Source of the DNA: Candidatus Falkowbacteria bacterium RIFOXYC2_FULL_48_21
GTDB lineage: Bacteria; Patescibacteriota; Patescibacteriia; UBA11705; JABHMO01
NCBI GenBank assembly: GCA_001778275.1
Contig: MFGM01000030.1
Span: 1-9,980, forward strand
Length of the DNA: 9,980 bases
Direction: 5' to 3'
The translations under genes and the position numbers were made by a program. Positions 1 through 6,160 of the stretch are shown here, piece after piece. The notes below the pieces were generated by a model. The model was not told the DNA's origin, made no database searches, and saw nothing but the letters and a program-made list of their open reading frames with translations. Positions within the stretch are counted from its first letter, which is position 1. Each line of letters begins with the position of its first letter.

Positions 1-161
1 TCGGAACTGGCGCCAACCACGGCCAGCTTCAACCGGTCCAGTTCTTTTTGCATTTGATTCAACGCACTCAAAATTTCCTTGGCCGTTATTTTCTCAATCT
101 CGGTCACCGCTTGTTTTGGCGCTACCGCTGTTTTCTTTTTTTTACTAAAAAATCCAAACAT
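1..161 (-). CDS. Unknown protein, N-terminal fragment, cut by the window edge
   Basis: An open frame starts at ATG 161-159 and runs off the left edge after 53 codons. It begins MFGFFSKKKKTAVAPKQAV, with four lysines in a row, followed by a charged segment likely to be helical (EIEKITAKEILSALNQMQKELDRLKL). That suggests a cytosolic or peripherally membrane-bound protein with an amphipathic or coiled-coil region. There is no signal peptide or transmembrane segment in the visible part. It lies 100 nt downstream of the conjugation-type ATPase gene in the same direction, so it may be the next gene of that operon. No convincing Shine-Dalgarno sequence precedes the ATG; the upstream DNA is a 12-nt tandem repeat rich in A. 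I do not recognise the family from this fragment. Confidence 0.6.
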   Translation of the reverse strand, partial: MFGFFSKKKKTAVAPKQAVTEIEKITAKEILSALNQMQKELDRLKLAVVGASS

Positions 162-171
162 ACCATTTTTA

Positions 172-207
172 ATTTTTATTTTAATTTTTGCCCTTATTTT
201 TGCCCTT
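172..207. repeat. 12-nt tandem repeat, three units
   Basis: Two perfect copies of ATTTTTGCCCTT (184-195 and 196-207) are preceded by a diverged copy, ATTTTTATTTTA (172-183). They lie in the 100-nt spacer between the ATPase stop codon and the start of the truncated gene. On the transcribed strand this is an A-rich, purine-biased leader. No function is evident. Confidence 0.8.
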
Positions 208-221
208 TGCCTTTTGCTCGC

Positions 222-243
222 CTCGCTTCGGAGTCGAAGCGGG
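222..243 (-). other. Stem-loop after the ATPase stop codon
   Basis: CGCTTCG (224-230) and CGAAGCG (235-241) form a perfect 7-bp stem around GAGT, extendable by one wobble and one GC pair. It starts about 19 nt past the TAG of the ATPase gene. No T-run follows on the minus strand, so it does not look like an intrinsic terminator. It may be a 3' end stabiliser or a remnant of the GAAGC-type palindromes found elsewhere in this window. Confidence 0.6.
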
Positions 244-261
244 CCCCTTGCCCTTCCTTGA

Positions 262-2781
262 CTAGAACGTCTTCGCCTGCCGCTCTTTCACCTCCATCGC
301 TATCACCTCCGGATCTTTGCCATATTTCAACCTCGACAACTTCTTGATCGCTTCGGCCAACTCGGTGTTTTCCGCTGGTACGCCCGGCACACTATCCAAA
401 TGCATGGTCGCCATATTGAAACCCGGCGGATTGGCGTTGTCAATCAAGAGCTTAACGTAACAATTATAACTCGGACAATTCAAAAAGTCATTTTCCTGAA
501 ACACACCGGCAAACTCCTTGGTCATGGCTTCCGCGTCTTCCACGCCGATACGAAAAGTGCACTTCGTTCCCACGTTACCGAAAATCGCATCCTTGAACTT
601 GGTGTCATTATTTTTTACGAGCTGGCCGATATATTGATGCGTGACACAGAGGCACAAACGATATTTTCGCGCTTCAGACAAAATAATTTCCATGCTATCC
701 GTCAAAAAGTTTTGAAACTCGTCGACATAAAGATAAAAATCCTTACGGTCTTCTTCCGCCATGGAACCACGGGCGAGCGCGGCCATCAGAAGCTTACCGA
801 TGACAAGCATGCCAAGCAAATTCGCGTTAATCTGGCCGATTTTACCTTTTGATAATTTAATCAGCAGGATTTTCTTCGTGTTCATTATATCGGAAAAGTC
901 GATGGTGCTGTTTTGCTGGGAAATAATCGGCCGGACAAAATCATTGCTGACAAAAGGCGACATCTTGCTGGTGATATACGGCACCATATTGGCCAGCGAC
1001 GCTTCACCACCCGCTTTTTGCGCTTCTTTTTCCCAGAAATCTTTAACCAGTTGATCTTGGCACTTGGATAATTTGTAACTGCGAAAATCCTCATCCGCCA
1101 ACACGCGCGAAATTTCCAGCAACGTGGATCCTGATTCAGGATCAGCCATAATCAACGCGGCCGCGTTTTTAAAATATTGCTCAAACATCGGACCGCCGGT
1201 CGCCTTCAAGTCATACAATTTATCAAATATGGCCATGAGCTCATTGATGGCGAATGTTTTTTCTTCTTGCGAATGAAACTCGAGCAAATTCAAACCGATC
1301 GGTCGGTCAACGTCGCTCGGATCCAAAACAACCACGTCCTCGGCTCTTTCCGCCGGAATGCGTTTCAAAATACGATCAATGGTATCGCCATGCGGATCAA
1401 TGTAACAGCAACCTTCACCGTTCGCAATATCTTGCATAATCATGCCTTCGATAAACCAAGACTTACCGGTACCGGTCATACCGATGGAATACATGTGACG
1501 GCGGCGCATGTCGCGCGCGATTCTGACCGGCGTTTTGCGGCCGCGATAAACATTGTATCCCATGAGCAAACCTTCCTGCGGCACATTGTCCGGCGCCGGC
1601 GCCTTTTTCGCGTCCAGCCATTTAATGGCTGGCGAGTCATTGATGCCGGAAATCGGCAGATGGTACAAGCTGGTCAACGCTTCCGTATTCAACACCGAAC
1701 TGCGTCCCTCGTCAAACTTGCGATAAATAAAATCATTAATCAACCGCTTTTGCGAACGATTGACCGGTTCGAACTTGTTGCCAAACTTATAAATATTGTA
1801 TTGGCTGAACGCGTTAACAATATTATTCAAATACACATCCAGCTTGGTTTGATTTTGACTGGAAACCACTATGCGAATATTCACATCCGCGCCCGCTTTG
1901 TTGCACGTTTCCTCAATACCCTTCACCATTTCCTCCTCGAGCGGCGACAAGCGATATTGTTCCGGCGGCTGACCTTCAGTTTTTGGCTTCCCCGCCTTGG
2001 CCATACCGCGAAACCAACTCCAAACGCCACCCTTGACCTCGCGCCAAGCGTCTTCGTATTTTTTCCCTTGCTGCATTTTTGAGGCGATTTTCAGACCAAA
2101 CTTGCGCCAACTCGGCCGAGCCGACTTGATTACGATTTGAATGGCCGCGCCGTCCTTTTCATCTATATTGCTAAGCGCGTTGGTAATCACATTGAGCGGA
2201 TCCGCTTCCAATTTCTTGTATGTTTTGATCGGTAAAAAATCCGGATGCACCAACTTTAACATAGTACCCTTGATCAACCCTTTCGGCGAAAACATATTGT
2301 AATCGGGCACCTCCTCAATGAAAGCGTGCGTGAACTGCGCGTTGATCTGTTCGTGAATATAATCATACAGATGATCCGGCACGGCGATATAAAAGTGAAC
2401 CTTGCCGCCTAGCACAACCATTTCAAAAGTAAAAACATCGCGATGCCCGAAAAGCCAAGCCTTTAAGCCTTTTTCCGACTTTTGACCGGCAATGGTGGAA
2501 AAAAATGATTCCATGACTCCGATCTTTTCTTGAATCTGCTGAAGCGACAAAGGCTGGGAATCTTTTTTGTCGTTCAATTCCTTCGGCACCGTAATCAGCA
2601 GAATTCTTTTTTGAAACGCTTTGGAAACTTGGCTCTTGCCCAGAGCGAATGATCGAACTATCAAGAGAGCGATGGCAAACAAAAAAATCAGGACAAAAAG
2701 CCCCAATCCCATTTGCACAAGCGGATTATTCAACAACTCGTAAATAAAAGATAAATCAATTTCCACATTCCCTATAACCAT
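262..2781 (-). CDS. VirD4/TraG/VirB4-like conjugation-type ATPase (DUF87/TraM-recognition class), membrane anchored
   Basis: The 839-residue protein has an N-terminal hydrophobic segment at about residues 23-43, then a long soluble region of about 370 residues that I cannot assign. Next comes a P-loop motor domain. Walker A is GMTGTGKS at 434-441 (preceded by RRRHMYSIG), and CCYIDPHGD follows it. Walker B is FYLYVDEFQNF, with the catalytic D687-E688, and a THQY motif lies about 20 residues further on. This order matches the type IV secretion coupling proteins and HerA/VirB4-like NTPases, which move DNA or protein across membranes or power pilus systems. The N-terminal helix implies action at the cytoplasmic membrane with the motor in the cytoplasm. 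The start at 2781 is the first ATG after the upstream palindrome. A GGAGGA in that palindrome lies about 12 nt upstream, which is longer than usual. The gene ends in TAG. No other conjugation genes are visible, so its substrate is unknown; it could equally serve a pilus, DNA uptake or mobilisation. Confidence 0.85.
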   Translation of the reverse strand: MVIGNVEIDLSFIYELLNNPLVQMGLGLFVLIFLFAIALLIVRSFALGKSQVSKAFQKRILLITVPKELNDKKDSQPLSLQQIQEKIGVMESFFSTIAGQKSEKGLKAWLFGHRDVFTFEMVVLGGKVHFYIAVPDHLYDYIHEQINAQFTHAFIEEVPDYNMFSPKGLIKGTMLKLVHPDFLPIKTYKKLEADPLNVITNALSNIDEKDGAAIQIVIKSARPSWRKFGLKIASKMQQGKKYEDAWREVKGGVWSWFRGMAKAGKPKTEGQPPEQYRLSPLEEEMVKGIEETCNKAGADVNIRIVVSSQNQTKLDVYLNNIVNAFSQYNIYKFGNKFEPVNRSQKRLINDFIYRKFDEGRSSVLNTEALTSLYHLPISGINDSPAIKWLDAKKAPAPDNVPQEGLLMGYNVYRGRKTPVRIARDMRRRHMYSIGMTGTGKSWFIEGMIMQDIANGEGCCYIDPHGDTIDRILKRIPAERAEDVVVLDPSDVDRPIGLNLLEFHSQEEKTFAINELMAIFDKLYDLKATGGPMFEQYFKNAAALIMADPESGSTLLEISRVLADEDFRSYKLSKCQDQLVKDFWEKEAQKAGGEASLANMVPYITSKMSPFVSNDFVRPIISQQNSTIDFSDIMNTKKILLIKLSKGKIGQINANLLGMLVIGKLLMAALARGSMAEEDRKDFYLYVDEFQNFLTDSMEIILSEARKYRLCLCVTHQYIGQLVKNNDTKFKDAIFGNVGTKCTFRIGVEDAEAMTKEFAGVFQENDFLNCPSYNCYVKLLIDNANPPGFNMATMHLDSVPGVPAENTELAEAIKKLSRLKYGKDPEVIAMEVKERQAKTF

Positions 2782-2792
2782 AACCGGACGTG

Positions 2793-2823
2793 TCCTCCGA
2801 AGCCCCGTAGGGGCGAAGGAGGA
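2793..2823. repeat. Palindromic intergenic element, copy 1
   Basis: Symmetric hairpin: TCCTCC, a GAA:GAA internal loop, then GCCCC-GTA-GGGGC, closing with GGAGGA. It starts directly after the TAA (2824-2826) of the small membrane-protein gene on the minus strand. It also places a GGAGGA upstream of the ATPase gene. A longer, diverged copy lies at 3112-3174, again directly after a stop codon. Confidence 0.85.
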
Positions 2824-3072
2824 TTATTTTTTATTTTTGTCTTTCCACACCAGATGCGACAACCCCTTGAGCGCCTCGGTAAACAGTTTGCTTTTCAAAA
2901 ACCCGAAAAGACTGCTGACGCGCTCGATTTTTTGTTTGACGTCCTCGAGAAATTGGTTGGTCTGCTTTAGCATGCGAATCATATAGTAAAGCGCCCAGCA
3001 CAGAAAAACCGTCAGCCACAAAACGCAAAACGCCAAAACAAGATAAAACAAATCCTGACTTGTTTCCAACAT
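2824..3072 (-). CDS. Small single-pass membrane protein, function unknown
   Basis: The 82-residue protein has one long hydrophobic segment at about residues 8-32 (LFYLVLAFCVLWLTVFLCW and on). A charged, helical C-terminal tail follows (MLKQTNQFLEDVKQKIERV), ending in lysines. The layout resembles small DUF948-like anchors with a cytoplasmic amphipathic helix, but I cannot assign a family. It sits between pheT (103 nt upstream) and the membrane ATPase (42 nt downstream) in the same direction, so a partnership with the ATPase at the membrane is possible but is only inferred from position. The start codon (3072-3070) has no Shine-Dalgarno sequence. A 16-bp palindrome ends 15 nt upstream of it. 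The gene ends in TAA. Confidence 0.75.
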   Translation of the reverse strand: MLETSQDLFYLVLAFCVLWLTVFLCWALYYMIRMLKQTNQFLEDVKQKIERVSSLFGFLKSKLFTEALKGLSHLVWKDKNKK

Positions 3073-3086
3073 ATATTTTGTTTTTA

Positions 3087-3102
3087 TTTTATCGCGATAA
3101 AA
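3087..3102. promoter_or_regulatory. 16-bp perfect palindrome upstream of the small membrane-protein gene
   Basis: TTTTATCGCGATAAAA is self-complementary over all 16 bases and lies 15-30 nt upstream of the ATG at 3072. On the transcribed strand it is followed by TAAAAACAAAAT, with no U-run, so it is not a terminator. It could be an operator-like site or part of an AT-rich -10 region (TAAAAT). No good -35 box is visible. Confidence 0.4.
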
Positions 3103-3111
3103 CTCAGCATA

Positions 3112-3174
3112 TCATCCGAAGCCCCGAACGTTCGGCTGAATTTCTTCAAAACCTTATCAAGGCGTGAGGGAGGA
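3112..3174. repeat. Palindromic intergenic element, copy 2 (longer, diverged)
   Basis: The left arm TCATCCGAAGCCCC (3112-3125) matches copy 1 at 13 of 14 positions. The right arm ends GAGGGAGGA directly before the pheT stop codon (TGA, 3177-3175 on the minus strand). The loop is enlarged to over 30 nt and contains the palindrome CCGAACGTTCGG (3123-3134). Both copies begin with TCCTCC immediately after a stop codon and have the same orientation. Confidence 0.7.
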
Positions 3175-5586
3175 TCACCTTCTCACTTCCGCACCATAAG
3201 CCTTGGCCAACTGCCCGGCCAGTTTTTCATGCAACTTCATCGCTTCTTCGAGTGACAACGTGCGATCGATTGCTCGATATGTGGCGCGCAAAGTAATGCT
3301 CTTCTTTCCTGACTCTATTTTATCATTTTTGAACACATCTAGCAAGTCCACCGATTGAACCAGCACGCTATCCACCGCTTCGGCCAATTGCTTTATCGCC
3401 TGCCATGGCGTATCTTCGCCGACGACAATGGATAAATCGAGTGGCACGGCCGGATATTTGGCTAGTGGCGTATACTTTTTTATCATCGGAAAATGTTTGA
3501 CCAACTTGTCCAAATTCAAATCAAACAAACCCGAAGCCTTGCCTATACCGGCCGCCTGAAGCGCAGCCGGATGAACGGCAGCCACATAGCCGAGCACCGC
3601 CTTGTTGAATACAACCTCTAAATGTTGGCGCGGATGACACCAGATCATCTTGTTCTCCGCCGTAACGAAATCAACATTCAAGCCAAGTTCTGAACACATT
3701 TTTTGAACAGTCCCTTTCGCCGCAAAAAACGGATCCGTTCCCGCCACGCCAACGATTACGCCGGTCACGTGCAAATCTTGACTTGGCAATCTCTCGTCCG
3801 TCCCCGGCCTCGCAATCTCGCCCGACCCGTCATCAACAAACACTTTGCCAACCTCAAAAATATTCAGCGCCTCATAAAAACGCAGATTATCGGAAACATT
3901 TTTAAGCAAATTCGGCACCAAGCTCGAGCGCATGAAACGAGAATCTTGCGTCCACGGATTTTCCAATTCAATCTCATTTAACGGTGCGCCGAGCCGCGTT
4001 AAAAACGCCGCGTCGCTAAATGAGGAATTATAAACCTCATTGGCATGAGCGCCAATGGCCAGCAGGTCTTTCACTTGCCTTTCAAGCTGACGGAGCTTGT
4101 TTTCCTCCACGTACTCCATGGCCGCGAGCGGCATAGTCGAAACGATATTATCGTAACCGTAAACACGCGCCACCTCTTCGATCAAATCTTCCGGTAAACC
4201 GATATCCTTTGTCGCGCGCCAAGTCGGAATACGCACGGACAAGCCTTGCTTCTTTTTCTTCACACCAAAGCCCAGTCCGGACAAAATACCGACTATTTTT
4301 TCTTGATCAATCGGCTGACCGATGCGCTTGTTGATAAAATCCCAAGAAATTTCAATCGGGCCTAAAAATTGCTTGAAATTTCTTACGTCAATTATCGCGC
4401 TCGCCACCTTCGCCCCCGGAATCATTTCAACAATCAAATCCACTGCGCGCCGCAAAGCCATTTCCGTCATTTTCGGATCCAAACTTTTTTCAAACCGCAT
4501 GGCCGCTTCCGAACGCAAACCCAACCGATTGGCCGTCAGGCGAATGGTGGCCGGCTCGAAATTGGCCGATTCAATAATAATCGTCTCCGTGGCATCGTGA
4601 ATTTCCGAATCCGCGCTACCCATCACCCCGGCTAGCGCCACCGCGCGATCCTTGTCCGCTATTACCAAATCAGTTGGCTCCAGCGAGCGTTTGACGCCGT
4701 CTAGCGTCGTCAAGGTCTCGCTCGCTTCCGCCCGGCGAACAATGATTTTACCATCGGCAATTTTATCAGCCGAAAAGGCGTGCAACGGCTGACCCAAGTC
4801 AAACATTAAATAATTGGTGACATCAACGATATTGTTAATCGACTTCTGGCCGATCGCCTCCATTCGCCGACGCAACCACTCCGGAGACTGGCCAACCTTG
4901 ATACCTTTCACGGCCACGGCCATGTAGCGCGGGCAGGCCTCACAATCGTTTACTTCTACAGACAAAGAAACACCTTTGCCCGATTTTAATTTATTGACAG
5001 CATATTCTTTCAACGGCAAGCCGTAAATCGCCGCCACTTCCCGCGCCAGGCCATAATGACCCCACAAATCCGGCCGATTGGTCACGGACTTGTTATCGAT
5101 TTCGATAATGACATCATCAAGGCCAAGCGCCTTTTTAATCGGCGTGCCGTTCTTTACGTCCTTTTCAAAGAAATGAATACTCACCCCTTCTTTCAATAAA
5201 CCAAGCTCTTGATCAAGGCAAAGCATGCCTTCCGATTCCTCCCCGCGCAATTTGGCTTTTTCAATTTTTTTATTTCCCGGCAGGATCGTCGGTGCCAGTG
5301 CCACCGGCACCTTGAACCCCGGCGACATGTCCACCATCTGACCAAAAATAATTTGCCGCGGCTTATCTTCCCCCACGTCAACTTTTGCAATACTAAGCTT
5401 ATCGGCATTCGGATGCCTTTTGATTTCCAGTAACTCCCCGACAACGACTCCGTCTAAATTTTCCGCTTTCTTTTTTATTTCCTCTACTTCTACGGTAGCC
5501 ATTGTCAATCTCAAAGCTAAATCCTTGGGATCGATATCAGTCGGCAAATCCACGTGTTGTTTTAACCAATTTAAAGAGACATACAT
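3175..5586 (-). CDS. pheT: Phenylalanine-tRNA ligase beta subunit
   Basis: From ATG 5586 the product has 803 residues, the usual size for bacterial PheT. It opens MYVSLNWLKQHVDL, the typical family start. The EMAP/OB tRNA-binding domain covers about residues 44-150 (VGELLEIKRHPNADKL, LRGEESEGMLC). The B3/B4 editing-type region follows (VTNRPDLWGHYGLAREVAA, NNIVDVTNYLMFDLGQPLHA), then the B5 and catalytic-like core (RLGLRSEAAMRFEKSLDP, PEDLIEEVARVYGYDNI). The C-terminal ferredoxin-fold anticodon-binding domain begins near YPAVPLDLSIVV. With PheS it forms the alpha2-beta2 enzyme that charges tRNA-Phe in the cytoplasm. I reject a longer start at 5634: it adds 16 non-family residues, overlaps the preceding gene and ignores the Shine-Dalgarno at 5602-5597. 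The gene follows the four-helix gene's TAA by 4 nt and ends in TGA at the expected C-terminus (GAEVRR). Confidence 0.97.
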   Translation of the reverse strand: MYVSLNWLKQHVDLPTDIDPKDLALRLTMATVEVEEIKKKAENLDGVVVGELLEIKRHPNADKLSIAKVDVGEDKPRQIIFGQMVDMSPGFKVPVALAPTILPGNKKIEKAKLRGEESEGMLCLDQELGLLKEGVSIHFFEKDVKNGTPIKKALGLDDVIIEIDNKSVTNRPDLWGHYGLAREVAAIYGLPLKEYAVNKLKSGKGVSLSVEVNDCEACPRYMAVAVKGIKVGQSPEWLRRRMEAIGQKSINNIVDVTNYLMFDLGQPLHAFSADKIADGKIIVRRAEASETLTTLDGVKRSLEPTDLVIADKDRAVALAGVMGSADSEIHDATETIIIESANFEPATIRLTANRLGLRSEAAMRFEKSLDPKMTEMALRRAVDLIVEMIPGAKVASAIIDVRNFKQFLGPIEISWDFINKRIGQPIDQEKIVGILSGLGFGVKKKKQGLSVRIPTWRATKDIGLPEDLIEEVARVYGYDNIVSTMPLAAMEYVEENKLRQLERQVKDLLAIGAHANEVYNSSFSDAAFLTRLGAPLNEIELENPWTQDSRFMRSSLVPNLLKNVSDNLRFYEALNIFEVGKVFVDDGSGEIARPGTDERLPSQDLHVTGVIVGVAGTDPFFAAKGTVQKMCSELGLNVDFVTAENKMIWCHPRQHLEVVFNKAVLGYVAAVHPAALQAAGIGKASGLFDLNLDKLVKHFPMIKKYTPLAKYPAVPLDLSIVVGEDTPWQAIKQLAEAVDSVLVQSVDLLDVFKNDKIESGKKSITLRATYRAIDRTLSLEEAMKLHEKLAGQLAKAYGAEVRR

Positions 5587-5590
5587 ATAT

Positions 5591-6151
5591 TTAGTATCCT
5601 CTGTTATTTTGTCTAACTTGATACATACGCTCACGCAAACCGCCGTTATTTGTAAAATCTCGCTCCATGGCGCGCAGCTATTGATCCAATAGATAATTTG
5701 TTTGGTGAATCAAGCAAATCATCATATTAGCGGCGCTCTCAGGCTCTTTCATATAGGCATCATACGTTGCCTGAGTCCTATGTGTCACATTCGTCAACTG
5801 CCTAATTTCCTTGACTCTCGGATCATCTTTGTCCCACAACTTTAACCCATGTTGCCGTAAAAAATCCTGATAATCAACTAGGAGCTCTTCCAAGCTAGCA
5901 CGCGCCACTCCGGTCAACTTAATTTCCGACTCTTTGGAAGTGCCCGAAGCCATGCTTCCTTCTACAATATTCTGCTTACCACTACGCGCTGCTTGAACCA
6001 TCTAATCTCGCGTTCGACTAAACCTATCAACATACTTTTCAGTAAATACCACCGTTAAATCATGAACAATAATTGAATTCTGGTATGACATTAAACTTTT
6101 ATACCCGCCATGCGGCAGTATTATCTTTGTCTTATTTGTTATATCTGTCAT
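5591..6151 (-). pseudogene. Four-helix-bundle 'suffix' protein gene with two in-frame TAG codons
   Basis: One frame runs from ATG 6151 to TAA 5593-5591: 49 codons, TAG (6004-6002), 107 codons, TAG (5680-5678), 28 codons, TAA. The pieces join into a protein of the four-helix-bundle suffix family (related to the S23/IVS four-helix proteins): LPHGGYKSLMSYQ..., SRTRD, MVQAARSGKQNIVEGS, GVARASLEELLVDYQDFLRQ, AANMMICLIHQTNYLLDQ, then LRAMERDFTNNGGLRERMYQ. From memory, relatives have Gln at both TAG positions (RTHDQMVQAARS, LLDQQLRAL). No other stops or frame breaks occur. AAGGGGG just upstream of the ATG can serve as a ribosome site. The gene starts 9 nt after pheS, in the pheS frame, and ends 4 nt before pheT. 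The first 150 nt are about 33% GC, lower than the neighbours, and AGG/AGA arginine codons recur, which fits transfer. A 107-aa product could be made from ATG 6001, directly after the first TAG. The function of the family is unknown; an RNA-binding role is possible. Confidence 0.85.
5597..5602 (-). promoter_or_regulatory. Shine-Dalgarno that sets the pheT start
   Basis: AGAGGA on the minus strand lies 10 nt before ATG 5586-5584. It is embedded in the last codons of the four-helix gene frame (Arg-Gly-Tyr-stop). It supports 5586 rather than 5634 as the pheT start and suggests translational coupling with the upstream frame. Confidence 0.7.
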
Positions 6152-6154
6152 ATC
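6121..6154. repeat. 9-nt quasi-tandem repeat at the start of the four-helix gene
   Basis: On the minus strand the units read GATATGACA, GATATAACA, AATAAGACA, AAGATAATA. They cover the start codon and encode the low-complexity residues TDITNKTKII. Related words occur at 8821-8834 and 9763-9792 (TTTGTCYTAT on the plus strand). This suggests the gene's N-terminus grew out of, or was invaded by, an intergenic repeat. Confidence 0.6.
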
Positions 6155-6160
6155 CCCCTT

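Noticed and set aside
222..243. Terminator after the ATPase gene
   Set aside because: The stem is good, but no T-run follows on the transcribed strand.
1127..1143. Palindrome-like GGATCCTGATTCAGGATC inside the ATPase gene
   Set aside because: It is short and imperfect at the centre, and encodes an ordinary DPESGS stretch.
1177..2082. 301-codon plus-strand open frame
   Set aside because: It is antisense to the ATPase gene, whose motifs are unmistakable. The peptide has no recognisable domain and is a by-product of codon bias.
5587..5634. Longer pheT start at 5634 (16 extra residues)
   Set aside because: PheT proteins begin with MYVSLNWLK-like sequence, the extra residues overlap the four-helix frame, and a Shine-Dalgarno sits 10 nt before ATG 5586.
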